Program-made: the position numbers and the translations under genes
DNA from: Phymatolithon calcareum
Taxonomy: Eukaryota; Rhodophyta; Florideophyceae; Hapalidiales
NCBI GenBank assembly: GCA_977006965.1
Contig: OZ345358.1
Location: forward strand, 2,232,001 to 2,296,000
Reading direction: 5' to 3'
Length of the DNA: 64,000 bases
Part shown: one piece after another, positions 52,930-63,812 of the stretch
Position numbering within the stretch: the stretch's first letter is position 1
How the letters are laid out: every line of letters starts with the position of its first letter
The notes under the pieces: model-generated
What the model was told of the DNA's origin: nothing
The model's database searches: none
What the model saw: the letters and a program-made list of their open reading frames with translations, nothing else

Positions 52930-53575
52930 GAGATGCAATCAGAAAAAAAGAAGACGTCGAACACTCCGAGGCAGAATACAAGTCGACGCAGAAAGAAGCT
53001 GATAATTATGTTGCAGATTCTAAACTCAAGGCTCATGATAAAATTATTGCACCGTCGCTGGAGAAATTCGTCATTGTTGCAAAACGAAATTGAGATTTAC
53101 TGTACACCTGCAAGGATTGACCACCACAGGGCCGAATGTACTTGCCGAGTACGAGAAGCGCCGACGTAAAATTGCGCATCTGGAAATATTGATTGCGGGT
53201 GACGCGGCTGGACATGAGGAAAGGCGACTGGCGAACGAATTGAAGAAGAAGAAGGAATTCATGGACTGGCTCAAGCAGGGGGTGCACCATATTTTGCAGT
53301 CCATGTTTTCCGAATTGTATCAAACACTTTGCTGCTCCGGTGACCTTGAAGTCTCAAACTGGAAGGGTGATTCCTTGGATGGTCTTGAATTGCAAGTCTT
53401 AGTGAGTTATGGTAAGGGCGCAGCGTTGCGAAGCATCAGCGTTAGCTCCAACACTGGTGAGAAGACATGCTGTACTATGCTGAGGATCGTGGAACCACCG
53501 CGTTTGCTCTGGGAGGAATTGAATCGTATCTCGAACGGCAGCCAGAGAAGAAGGAGTGCTTCCCAAATTACGTAG
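52930..53575 (+). pseudogene. SMC5 C-terminal fragment, decayed
   Basis: A coiled-coil part (52950-53090, AEYKSTQKEADNYVADSKLK) and, in another frame, GPNVLAEYEKRRRKIAHLE, KEFMDWLKQGVHHILQSMFS, LELQVLVSYGKGAALRSISV and NTGEKTCCTML match the C-terminal part of the SMC5 ATPase of the SMC5/6 DNA repair complex. The ABC signature (normally S-G-G-E) is reduced to T-G-E and the Walker B region (normally V-D-E-I-N-Q) reads LLWEELNRISNG, so it cannot bind ATP. The fragment begins right at the inner edge of the inverted repeat. No upstream part of SMC5 exists here. Confidence 0.65.
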
Positions 53576-53659
53576 CAAAAATAACGCCGTGCCGCAATCT
53601 AAGTAGAAGATAATTCAGCAATAAAGCACTGCCTTGCGTGCCCCATTGGGGAGAAAGCA

Positions 53660-53880
53660 GTTGACGTACATACTATGCTGATTTGCTTTTCGCTTCTCCA
53701 CGAAAATCTACCTTTCTTCTTCTTCTCCACGGCAAACAGATGCGCCGGTAACTTTTGAATAAAAATCTACCTCTCTTCTTCTTCTCTGCGACGAAACACG
53801 ACTGCCATTTGTAACGGTGGACAAAGTGAACCTGGGTCTCGACCCTTTCAACGATATGAAGATTATGACCATAATTTTTC
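53660..53880. repeat. short duplication with TTCTTCTTCTC tracts
   Basis: AAAATCTACCT-TCTTCTTCTTCTC occurs at about 53703 and 53761, period near 58-60 bp. No coding potential seen. Confidence 0.5.
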
Positions 53881-54170
53881 AATTGAAGTTTATTTTTAAA
53901 TAGTCTCGCAGTCTTACGAATGCAACCTTCAAGTGTGTAGACTGTTGGAACCTACCGCTTGTAAGAGGCGGTGGGCAAAGGTTGGATCCTCGGCCGTCCT
54001 GCCTCATAAGTTGTGTTTTTGTGGGGTTCGCTACCTGCGTCCCCGCTGCTAGGCGTCGTGTCCAGAGAGACTTCTACTTGACGTCTCTTGTCTTGATGTC
54101 AAAGCAGACCTTCTTCGTTTTCCATGCCCTCGATGATGGTCTTGCTAAAAAGCAAAAACTCAATTATGAC
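53880..54170 (-). repeat. dispersed 3'-end repeat, copy 2
   Basis: Second copy of the repeat at 37380-37660, including codons for LLFSKTIIEGMENEEGLL on the minus strand and the hairpin-like CCTACCGC…GCGGTGGG (about 53953-53976). Confidence 0.65.
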
Positions 54171-54404
54171 CATCACGTTCGAAGACGCGGAGCGAGGGGC
54201 GGCGCCGAAGAGCTTTGTGGTCATGCAGAAATTGCTACCTGATTTGCCATTCCAAGATACCAATGATATATTTAATGGATCAATTTTCAAGGGTGATCTG
54301 TCAACTCCGTTCCCATGCTACTGTTTTCTTAGCACAAGACCGTAAATCTTAATAGTTACAACCAACAAATTACTTGTCCCGGACGCCGATTGCCTACGGT
54401 GCTA

Positions 54405-54617
54405 TCATGATGAGCAATTTAGCACATGTACATTTAAATTTGTACTTCCACGTCTCTCCGACGAGATGTCAGCCATGTCACGCTGACAGTTGCCCAACGC
54501 AAGCGACAATTTGTCTACTGTAGTCCAGAAATCAGTACTTTCATCGCCCTTATCAAATTGCGGTTCTTCAGAGAAAACTCGAGACAACAGCGACTTTTCA
54601 ATTGTGGATGTCTTCAT
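54405..54617 (-). other. small ORF, 70 codons, divergent to the C2H2 gene
   Basis: ATG at 54617 (MKTSTIEKSLLSRVFSEEPQ); ends NVHVLNCSS. No motif. It lies 300 bp from the C2H2 gene start in the opposite direction, and may be the first exon of a lost gene or chance. Confidence 0.25.
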
Positions 54618-54852
54618 GTCATGGAGAGGTGACGAACGAATGTTTTGATCGGACTGAGAATGAGACGTTCAGATCCGTTGAGTGGAAAAATTGCAGCAGG
54701 AGTGGACCTACAGAGGAATGTTAGTACAGTCTGTACTACGAGTATAGGATGACATAACTGACATAGCTGCCAACTCGTTTGCTTGCCGTGTGAACTCGAT
54801 ACAAGTCGCGTGACAGTGACTCGAAAGACCTAGCTAACGAGCTTTGCACCTT

Positions 54853-54859
54853 TATAAAA
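54853..54859 (+). promoter_or_regulatory. TATA box of C2H2 gene
   Basis: TATAAAA 59 nt before the ATG at 54918, so the leader would be about 30 nt. Confidence 0.7.
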
Positions 54860-54917
54860 GCCGGAATTGGTAGCGAGTACTCCAGCACCACAGCTCATAC
54901 TAGTGACGCCAAGCGAG

Positions 54918-55454
54918 ATGCCGGAACAAGGCAGCAGAGCAGCAATAAGTTTTATTCTCAATGACGGAGAAGAAAAAAGGAATGTCGAGAATTCCTACTG
55001 GGAAACCGTGCTGGGCCGAAAAAAATGTACCATTTGTAACAGGGAGTTCGATCAGTTATCGAATTTGAACAAGCATGTGAAGCGTGTCCACCAGAAACTA
55101 AGGCCATGGCCCTGCAAGCAACCTGGATGCGGAAAACTGTTTGCCCATAGGTGTGACGCTCGGAAGCATTGCGACGCTGTACACGACGGGAAGAAGCCCT
55201 TCCCATGTGTTGTTTGTGGAAAGAACTTTGCCGATACGAGTAATTTAAAGAAACATCTCCGACTGGTTCATCGCAAAGAGAGAAACCACGGATGTTCCAT
55301 GTGCCAAAAACGATTTGGTGAGCGCCGGTCGCTCAGGGACCACGTTGACTCGGTGCACCTCAAGCTAAAGCCGCATATTTGCAAATATGCGGGGTGCAAA
55401 GCGAAATTTGGGCAAAAATCTCACCTGTCCACACATATCAAGAAGAAGCATTGA
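54918..55454 (+). CDS. five-finger C2H2 zinc-finger protein, 178 aa
   Basis: The first ATG in the frame is at 54918 (GAGATGC); the frame upstream lacks ATG. After about 40 residues come five contiguous C2H2 fingers: CTICNREFDQLSNLNKHVKR-VH, CKQPGCGKLFAHRCDARKHC-DAVH, CVVCGKNFADTSNLKKHLRL-VH, CSMCQKRFGERRSLRDHVDS-VH and CKYAGCKAKFGQKSHLSTHI-KKKH. All ligands are present; two have the C-x4-C spacing as in TFIIIA. Such a compact array binds DNA or RNA sequence-specifically. TATA box upstream, AATAAA at 55485-55490 downstream. It is single copy and lies in the spacer of inverted repeat 2. Confidence 0.85.
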   Translation: MPEQGSRAAISFILNDGEEKRNVENSYWETVLGRKKCTICNREFDQLSNLNKHVKRVHQKLRPWPCKQPGCGKLFAHRCDARKHCDAVHDGKKPFPCVVCGKNFADTSNLKKHLRLVHRKERNHGCSMCQKRFGERRSLRDHVDSVHLKLKPHICKYAGCKAKFGQKSHLSTHIKKKH

Positions 55455-55484
55455 CATAGAGTAACCTATTGCATGCCCAACTTC

Positions 55485-55490
55485 AATAAA
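55485..55490 (+). terminator. polyadenylation signal of C2H2 gene
   Basis: AATAAA 31 nt after the stop codon. Confidence 0.5.
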
Positions 55491-55720
55491 TGATCATTTT
55501 ATCATTACCGCGTAGGAAGATTATGAAATCTGAGCTCTGAGTTTTGTCCACAATGACGTCGCTAAAAACAAGCTTCCATTGTGCTCTGGCTGGGTATCAA
55601 AATTTGAAGCGTTGATTCCAGATTGGCCCTCTTGATGGCCAACTTCGCACATATGCCCTCGACTGCATCTCAAAAATCGAAGATGTCATTTACCAACATT
55701 ACCACAGCACTTCCACAGTG

Positions 55721-57429
55721 CTACTGAAGATGTTCATCTCCATGCACAATCGACAAAATACCCTCTTTTTCTAAAGCACTTTCTGCCTGCCATTTTTTCA
55801 ACTTGCGCCGGAACGATCGTTTTCTGCTAAAAACACCATCAACCACATTTTCATTTCTCTCATCACGATTCCGAATAGCGTCAGCAAGCGGTTTTGAAAC
55901 GTCATCAAAAAAGTGATCTGTCCTTCCATGTTCCCCCGCCCTCGCAGTTCTCCCAATACGATGCAAATGTCCAACCACATTACCTGCAAATTCATACTCA
56001 ACAACCCTAGTGACCAATCCAAGATCCAGTCCGCGCGATGCAAGATCGGTACAAAACAGAAGTCTCGTCTCACCGCTCCCAAATTTCCGCAATGCTTCCG
56101 CACGCACTTTCGGCAAAATCTTCTTATGCAACATCAAAACGCCCCCAAATTTCTCCTGCAGAAACTGCTCCCCCAACTCGTCCTCCACCGCCTGCTTCAC
56201 ACGCTCTACATTCCCAGCAGCTCCAGCAAACACCATCACCTTTTCCGCGGGGCCTGCACTGTCGCAAAGTACCTCGCACAAACCTGCAACCCGCTCCGCT
56301 TCGCTCTTCACATAGCGCCACGTCGACGAAAGCCGTGGTGAACGGCGGTGGATATCCTCTGTGTGCACCTCTTGCACCCCGGGATACCGTCGTCGCATCC
56401 AGGTGATGATGGATTTCACACGCTCGCCGGTCCAATGCGGGAACGTAGCGCCTACGAAAATGAGACGGTTTCGATTACGTTCTCGTTCTGCGCTGTTTCG
56501 ACGCGTCGCAAACGGCTTCATGCTCGGCTGTGCGAGCACTTCCTCCACCTCTGCCAGGAAGGAGCCGGACAGGAGCATGTCGGCTTCGTCGACGACAATG
56601 TACTTGTCGTTCTTGTCTGGACGCGAACTGAAGTTCGTGTAATTCAGCAATGCTGCAGGCGTCGCGATGAATATGCGCACCGACACTAAGTCGCTCACGT
56701 CGGGTAGAAGGCCACCGGACAGTATGAGCGCGCGCGGTGGGTTTGGGATGTATTCGTTTAAGAAGCGCAGCACTTGCGCACATAGCTCGCGCGACGGCAT
56801 CAGTAGTACTGCCTTCACGCCAGTGTCCGGGTTTTGTCGGAGAGCCTCGACGAAGGGGAGAAGGTAGGTCAGGGTTTTGCCGCTGCCTGTTTCGGCGCCT
56901 ATTAGAAGCACGTCGTCGTCGTCGTTCTCCGGAGGTGGCGGCAGTACGAATTCGGGGTGTCCATCGGAGTATCTTGTGTATGTTGAGCTCCAGTTTGTAT
57001 TCCGTTTTGAATGCATTGTTCATGTCTCTCCTCTGCATTGCGAAGGGCCTGGTAATACTTCATTTGTATTTGCAATCCATTCAGCAATCTCGGTATAGCT
57101 GCAGCTTGCACGCGGGTTGGTCGCGTAATGCCGGCTTGGTTCAAAGTTTGGCATAGTTCCGCGGATATTCCGAGAGAGGCGAAGGTGGCGTTTGGGTCGA
57201 ACATGGATGATGCATCTTGATTTGATGGAGATTGCGTTGGAATTGCAGTTTTCGAGGTATTCACATTCGGACGCAAAGTACTCGTTGCTGTCGCTCTGGC
57301 GCAGGAACACGCAAATAAAATGGGCCGTGCGCGGAAAATGGGAAGAGGTGGGACGCTCCGGTAAGGAGTCACTCGAAAGCGTGCAATGGATCCGACGAAG
57401 CCCAACCTACGAAGCGCATTCTTATCCAT
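55721..57429 (-). CDS. DEAD-box RNA helicase, organelle-targeted type, copy 2
   Basis: Same gene as 51147-52855 in opposite direction, ATG at 57429, with the same probable 71-nt intron (mirror positions 56988-57058). I noticed one residue change (Val for Ile in ENVVDGVF). All helicase motifs are intact. The two copies converge towards the spacer, with their 3' ends 2.9 kb apart. Without expression data I cannot tell whether both are active. Confidence 0.85.
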
Positions 57430-57815
57430 TGCATGTCCACGCAATTACATGCAGAACATGTGCTCTTTGTTGTCTGAGACAATGTAAACATGGGCTGCTG
57501 GATCAACTCGCGATGACAGGAGATTTCATGGGTCGTCCAGATCCGCGGTAAATTTACTGTTATTGACAAAAAGCTCTTTTTTCATTATTAATCATATATG
57601 TTCAACACGTGTGTGATGCCTCAGATTTGCCAAGCCAGCAAATGCAACTCAATTCATCACGTCAGAGCTGTATCCGCTTTCTTTATCTGTATCTGGAAGC
57701 AGGAGGTCAAGCAACTCCGGAGCGCAGCGACATTCAAATGTTAGGCAATGCGGACAAATAGTCCGGTCTTAGCCGCTAACACAATCAGAAGAATCTCCTG
57801 CGGTTTCCAAACGCG

Positions 57816-58203
57816 ACGCGAATCAAAGTGCCTCACTACCAGTGCTATGACGGCGGAGCTGTAAGTTGCACGGTGATCTTCACTCTGGAACTTGGTCAAT
57901 TTTTTCAATCATCCGGTCACAAGTCGTAGTAGAGGGCAAGCAGGGCGTACGGTTCAGCATGACGCTTTCTGGAGATGTGCTCGATGTAAACGACAATGGT
58001 GTGACTCAGGGCAATCGATACTCTCGGGGAAAAAATTGAGTGGCGACTTCCAAAGCGCGGCAAGTTCCCGTGTGACTAGACTTGTCAGATGTGCATCTCG
58101 TGAGTGCTGGAAGGCGAAGCACGTGACGAGAATTCCAGTTGCAAAAGGCGTAACGGGGCTTTTCATGGAATACGGAAGCCCTGTTGTGAAGAACTCACAC
58201 TAA
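57816..58203 (+). pseudogene. unidentified broken gene, copy 2
   Basis: Mirror of 50373-50760. The frame with RSQVVVEGKQGVRFSMTLSG ends at TGA after SRGKN; the tail continues in another frame to VVKNSH. Confidence 0.4.
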
Positions 58204-59045
58204 CTCGTTGCAATCAATCTGGAGCTTATCGACATACTGAAGAATGCAGAGTTGTGAGAATCAGTCAAGCTCACTTGTCTTAATCTCTGACACATAGTCC
58301 CGCAATGTCATCCGGGCGTCCCAGTGGAGCCGTCGACAGCATATTCTCGCGGATTTGAGTGGCATGGGTTGCAGCGAAGGGAGGTTGCCATAAATAGTTC
58401 AACGAATCAGAATTCCACACATCAGAATTGCTCATTGATCACAATTGCGAGATACTGTATATATACAGCACGGTTCATGGAGCACAGATTGTTTCAAAGA
58501 AATTAAAATACTCCATAATTCACAAATCGACATGCTACCTAGGGATACTGTACTGTACATAGTTGTACAGTAGTGCCCTCGAGCAATGCATTGCAGCGAT
58601 GCGAATGTGTAGAACAACAAAACGTCAGAGGTGTAACACACAGCACGTTGAGAAAGAATTATTTTGTAACCATTTTTTAAATTTTCGGTCAAGTCCACAC
58701 TTTGCCACTAAACAGCAAAATACGAAATACATTAGACGGTCGTGCCAAAGGCATTCTAACCAACAACACGATTGCAATGCAGGCATTGCCTGCTCAACGT
58801 TCGCCCCATCCAGCGCGCCTCTACATCCCCATCTCACCCGCCAACCTTCCGCCATCCGATTCGTTGTCTCTTCAGTCGTCAGAAAGCAGTCATTCTAAAT
58901 ATCGACCAAGCTGCTCCACCCTCGCCATACACGTGCCTGACGACGCACAATCCAAGTTTCATCCGTCTCAGATCGACAACAATTGAAGCCCTCTCTGCAA
59001 TCCATTCCATTCCCCCTGTCTCATCCCAGCAAACCATACCGACCT

Positions 59046-59837
59046 CTAATCCCTGCTGAGTGGCACCAAATTCGTATGCCGTCCCAACTTGCACCTGAAA
59101 GTGCCATCTCCATCCACCTCATGTGCCATAACCTCAGGAAACACCTCTTCCCTCTGCACACAAAACTTAGTCCCTTCATTAATACCGCTCCGATCCGTCC
59201 CCTTAATGCCCCAAAACTGGCGATACCCTTCACACATCCTTTTCCTACACCGCCCACGACCAACACTGACCGTGCAATCCGAATATCTCACAACCTCGCA
59301 CGGCACCGCCCCTGGAAGCACGTGCGCAATATCGGTGGCATACACAGTTGCACACACATGGTCTTTCGCAGCATCGCCCTGATGAATGGCGAACGAGCGC
59401 TGCACGATGTAGCCCGGATCGTCCGGATAGAGGGAGATGTCATAGTCGTATGCAATGAGCGAAAACTTGCGCCCGCGAATCGCACCGTGCTTTCGAGTGA
59501 ACGACCCTATTTCCCGCTTGCCTAGACGCAACATGCCTTTCAAGGCCGTTGTGCAGCGCGAGTTTGCAGCGTTTGAATAGTGCACCGGCTCGTGGAAAAT
59601 GCCCCAGTCGGTCGAGGGGCGAAGGGATGGGCGGATGTTGTTGAAGGAGGCAGAGATCAAGACCGGTTGACCGCGACCGCCCTGGTGGAAGACGACGGAT
59701 CCCCAGATGCCGTCCGCTTCGTGGATGACGGCCAGCGCGGTGCGGGCAGCGGAGGAGGGCGTCACATGCGGGAGTGGCACGGCGGAGGTGGCGGTGAAGA
59801 TGATGGAAATTGCGAGCAACGTGATGAAGGAAGCCAT
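59046..59837 (-). CDS. secreted Cu/Zn superoxide dismutase-like protein, copy 2, 263 aa
   Basis: Same as 48739-49530 in opposite direction, ATG at 59837. Signal peptide, SOD-like body and Cys-rich tail are all kept. One residue differs (Ser for Ala in VVRYSDC). With the helicase, it makes a two-gene block that was duplicated as a unit. The promoter region up to 60372 is also shared, so both copies could be expressed. Confidence 0.6.
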   Translation of the reverse strand: MASFITLLAISIIFTATSAVPLPHVTPSSAARTALAVIHEADGIWGSVVFHQGGRGQPVLISASFNNIRPSLRPSTDWGIFHEPVHYSNAANSRCTTALKGMLRLGKREIGSFTRKHGAIRGRKFSLIAYDYDISLYPDDPGYIVQRSFAIHQGDAAKDHVCATVYATDIAHVLPGAVPCEVVRYSDCTVSVGRGRCRKRMCEGYRQFWGIKGTDRSGINEGTKFCVQREEVFPEVMAHEVDGDGTFRCKLGRHTNLVPLSRD

Positions 59838-60372
59838 TGTGAATGCTTCTTGTCGGACTTGTGTGTGGTAGTTATCTTTTTCACGCGAAAGTAGCTCACC
59901 GTAAATTGTTGACCTTGATAGTATATCCTTGGAGTGAAACAAGGGTGTTTAGGCAATGCGTGCGAAGTGGCGACGGCGGTTTCAGCTCTCGGCAATGAGC
60001 CAGCATCATTGATTATGACAATTGCCGTATTGCCGCCTCAAGTTTCTTGTCAGTCATATGAGCTACACGGCGCAATGCGCCGCAAACCGCGAATTGGCGA
60101 TCAAAATGACGAAGAATGGCAAATTAGGGCCGTTGTAGCGCGGGAAATGGTTTGTTGAACTTGAGGTGCAATTTTTGGTTAACATTTTTTTCATATGACC
60201 CTTATCTTCTTCCCGTTTATTCATTCATTCATTCCCGGTCCTGTTCATGTGGTTGTGTATTTTCCACTAAAATTTTCGCCAATCGATGCGCGGCAGATGC
60301 GTCATGACGAACTGACAGAAATTGCTATGCGGGAGGCACGTTACAATTTCTTTTCACGGCAGTACCGATAGT

Positions 60373-61130
60373 GGGTCGAGACGACGCACGTGCGACGGTC
60401 GAGAGTCGATTTCGACTGCAGAGGAAATCGGGTGTAGCCCTCTTTGTGAGAATTGATTGTTCGATGGTGGTGTGGTCAATCGGGGAGCTGACAAGGGATT
60501 TAGGGCATACCCTGCCACGGGTGGTCGGCTGTGCGAACACTGTCTGTCCGTGACGACACTGGGAGGATGTAGGGCATTTCTTGGTGCGGTGATCGCATTC
60601 CTTGTAGTCGGACAGTGACGGACCGTCGGAGTGGTGGAACTATGGGGGGAATAGGTTGAACCGTTTGGTGCTCACCTGGGTTGTTTTGGATGCGCAGAGA
60701 TTCGTTCGAGAAAAGACCGTTTCGTTGGTAGGCATACTCAATTGACCAAACTAGGGGTGTTGTGTTCGCGTAACCACGTCCACAGAGGACTATTCTAGCA
60801 AAAGCTCAAGTAGTTTCAGTTTGCTTTCCACACGCCGACGCACGGTCTGAAGACGGTTCGAGGAAAACAAACACGTTCTTCTCCATATGATTTCCTAAGC
60901 CGATGCTTCTGATTTTTATTGGCGCCCTATTTTCGTTTTCCGGCACACTAACTCCAATTGTGGACGGATGGATGGATGTGAGTTACTTGAAGCTCTTGTA
61001 GTCTATTTAGCATCTGAGAGGTTTATCATAGCGCTGCGTCCCGTTGCCTACGTTTCTACTACGTGTCCTTGGGGCAGATCTCCTGGATTGCGTCGACCGC
61101 GCTTTGCAACCTGGTTTCTTCTCGTTCTGA
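60373..61130. other. no gene recognised
   Basis: Single-copy sequence beyond the right arm; short frames without motifs. Confidence 0.5.
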
Positions 61131-61420
61131 GAGGGATTGTTTAGACATGTTTATTGACAAACCTTTTTAGCTTGTGATCGAGTGTGCGATCTTCTTATCT
61201 CTTCCTCTCTTGATGGGGGTATTGGAAGCGATAGAATAGCCAGTGGATGCACAGGAGCCTGTACTGCGCTTTCTTGAGACGGAAGAAGAGAATCCGATTG
61301 TGCAAAAAGTAGATTTGGCACTCTTGTCATTCAGACAAGACTTGCATCGCATCACATCACAGGACGTTTTATGTGGGTGTCTCTTAATGTACTCCACCGC
61401 GTGATATGCTTGAAGCATCG
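61130..61420 (-). pseudogene. LINE 3'-end relic, third copy
   Basis: Minus strand reads CDVMRCKSC, then KKAQYRLLCIHWLFYRFQYP in another frame, related to KAKHRLLCTHWLFHRFPYPW of the relics at 16659-17810 and 31858-32632. Short and broken. Confidence 0.55.
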
Positions 61421-61827
61421 AGCGGTACAGAGTCTTGTCACGAGGACATCATGAGAAGGAAACTTTGAGTATGAATTCGTCATCTTTCGCGCACTACCTG
61501 CCCTTGGCCAAAGGGTTCACTTGGTGCAACAGATGTTTCCACTACGCAAAAGAATTCAGTTTTGCCAACGTAGAGGCTAGACAGAGGAGTTGTGAATGAT
61601 TCTCAATGAAGTTTACCTGGAACCGGTTTCAAAAAGGATTTTTCAAGTTAGTTATGTGCATTGTTATTACATATGGGCCTGTACGCCAAAGGGCATCCGC
61701 TACAACTAGAGGCTCAAGGTACAGAACTCGATTTCACGGTGTTAGTTTGAGCGCGACGGAGACGAGCACAGCATTGATTCGGAGCATTGCACTGCACATG
61801 TGGCCAGAAGTTTGTTTGCAAATAGCA

Positions 61828-62228
61828 TCAGCTAGTGTCGGATTCGGCGGAATTCGATCTGGGTCTCAATTGGATGACGTAGTAAAACAGGAAACCAATG
61901 ATCACCAGGAGAAATAATCCGAACACTCCAAACACGATAATAAGCACTTTGGTAGACAAGCCTGTATCGCGTAAAAGGAATCTTGCTGATGGGTTCGGAA
62001 TTAGCATCTCTTCGCCCACGAATTGACTTCAATGCTGTGCGTGTGCGCTGGATGAAGGCGGATAGTCTGCATGCGGTTATTCGCCGCAATGTCGTCGTGA
62101 GGCAAGTTAATTAGGACTTGGGCGAGTGATTTCCGTGCGGAATTTCTGCGCTTGTTTAAAGAGAGTTTGCCAGAAGCAGGACAATTCCTGGAGCCAAGGA
62201 CTGGTACATGTACTCCAATGTAAACCAA
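61828..62228 (-). pseudogene. C-terminal fragment of a membrane protein
   Basis: Two frames: 62228-62001 (LINLPHDDIAANNRMQTIRL) and 62019-61828 with a clear membrane segment VLIIVFGVFGLFLLVIIGFL followed by a short polar tail (RSNSAESDTS). The change of frame is near 62015. Looks like the end of a single-pass protein; family unknown. It stops at the border of the third copy of the duplicated arm. Confidence 0.4.
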
Positions 62229-62875
62229 TGCGACGTAAACTGCTGGGAGGTCATTTTACAGTGTGTTCACGCAATCACATGCAGAACATCATGATGTGCT
62301 CTTTGCTGTCTGAGACAATGTAAGCATGGGTTGCTGGGTCAACTCGCGATGACAGGAGATTTCATGGGTCGTCTGGATCCGCGGTAAATTTACTGTTCTT
62401 GGCAAAAAGCTCTTTTTTCATTATTAATCATATACAGTATGTGCAACACGTGTGTGATGCCGCATTTTTGCTACCTGCCTCGGCGCTTCTACCTCTGGAC
62501 TAATGACGAGCACATTGCTCGTATCGAACTGCATGCCACGATCTCCGACAAACGTGCACGTTTGAATTGTAGAAAGAAGACTTCTTCAGCATTCCGCTGC
62601 TGATCATGCGTCACCAATAGCACTTAAGGAAAACACCACAAATTTATGTGCTTTTCCAAGTCAGCAAATGCAACTTAATTCATCATGTCGGAGCTGTATC
62701 CGCTTTCCTTGTCTGTTTCTGGAAGCAGGAGGTCAAGTAACTCTGGAGCGCATTGACATTCAAATGTTAGGCAATGCAGACAAATAGTCCGGTCTTTGCC
62801 GTCAACACAATGAGAACAATCTCCTGTGGTTTGCAAATGCGACGCGAATCAAAGTGCCTCACTATCAGTGCTTTG

Positions 62876-63231
62876 ACGGTAGATCTGTGAGTTGCACGGT
62901 GATCTTCACTCTGGAACTTGGTCAATTTTTTCGGTCATCCGGTCACAAGTCGTAGCAGAGAGCAAGCAGAGCGTACGGTTCAGCATGACGCTTTCTGGAG
63001 ATGTGCTCGATGAGAACGACAAACGGTGTGACTCAAGGCAATCGGTACTCTCGGGAAAATTATTTGATCGGCGACTTCCAAAGCGCGGCAGATTCCCGTG
63101 CGATTAGATTTGTCAGATGTGCATCTCGTGGGTGCTGGAAGGCGAAGCACGTGGCGGGAATTCCAGCTGCAAAAGGCGTAACGGGGTTTTTCATGGAATA
63201 CGGAAGCCCTGTTATGAAGAACTCACAATAA
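62876..63231 (+). pseudogene. unidentified broken gene, copy 3
   Basis: Diverged copy of 57816-58203: SVRFSMTLSGDVLDENDK, then another frame with CASRGCWKAKHVAGIPAAKG to VMKNSQ. Confidence 0.4.
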
Positions 63232-63321
63232 ATCGTTGCAATCAAGCTGGAGCTTATCGAAATACTGAAGAATGCAAAGTTGTGAGAATTAGTCAAGCTC
63301 ACTTGTCTTAATCTCTGACAC

Positions 63322-63792
63322 TACTGTAGCGACATGATGAACTCTTCGTGCGTACAAGAAAGCGCCTTCATGAGTGAGATTATTGCGTTTGTATTGAATT
63401 TCGTTGAGGAAACATACTTTACGTCTTGCAGGAGCTTCGAAGCATTGCAAACAATTTTGACGAGTAATTTCGATCAGCATAGCCCCTACTCATGAACCCG
63501 TTTCTATTCAGCCATGATGGCTGAATAGAAACGGGTTCATGAGTAGGCATGATGCTGTCACCAACAGCCCCTGATTTGCTGTGCTTTCATTTTCAGATGC
63601 CTGTGGGTATTTGCACTTCTTGCGAGCTGTACTGCACAATAAGAGTGGTCGGGTGCGGGCGGTCGGTCACCGATATCATATTACTTTTATCAGCGGGGCC
63701 TAAATCAGGCGCATGTTGCGTTGGCACGACTACGGAAGAGCCTTCGCCTTGATTTGAGAAACCCTTTTTTGCACAGGCTTCGATGCCGCGGC
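63322..63792. other. 471-bp insertion in the third copy
   Basis: Absent from both other arms. A TA dinucleotide stands at both joints (63322 and 63795), but no terminal inverted repeats are visible. It contains coding-like minus-strand sequence and a perfect palindrome. Confidence 0.65.
63485..63547. repeat. perfect palindrome, 30-bp arms, 3-nt loop
   Basis: CCTACTCATGAACCCGTTTC… is followed by its exact reverse complement after the loop TGA. All 30 pairs match. It sits 46 nt after the stop of the minus-strand frame 63812-63593. Confidence 0.95.
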
Positions 63793-63812
63793 CATAGTCC
63801 CGCATCCGCACG
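63593..63812 (-). other. coding-like fragment, about 72 codons
   Basis: ATG at 63812; KKGFSNQGEGSSVVVPTQHA and VTDRPHPTTLIVQYSSQEVQ, ending IPTGI before TGA. Most of it lies in the 471-bp insertion. No family recognised; perhaps a captured exon. Confidence 0.3.

Larger units (their letters stand above)
55646..60372. repeat. inverted repeat 2, right arm (4.7 kb)
   Basis: Mirror of 48204-52929. The outer end at 60372 has no hAT element; the sequence beyond (GGGTCGAGACGACG) is unrelated to the left flank. The inner end at 55646 is followed inwards by AACTTGGCC-like sequence not shared with the other arm. Confidence 0.97.
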
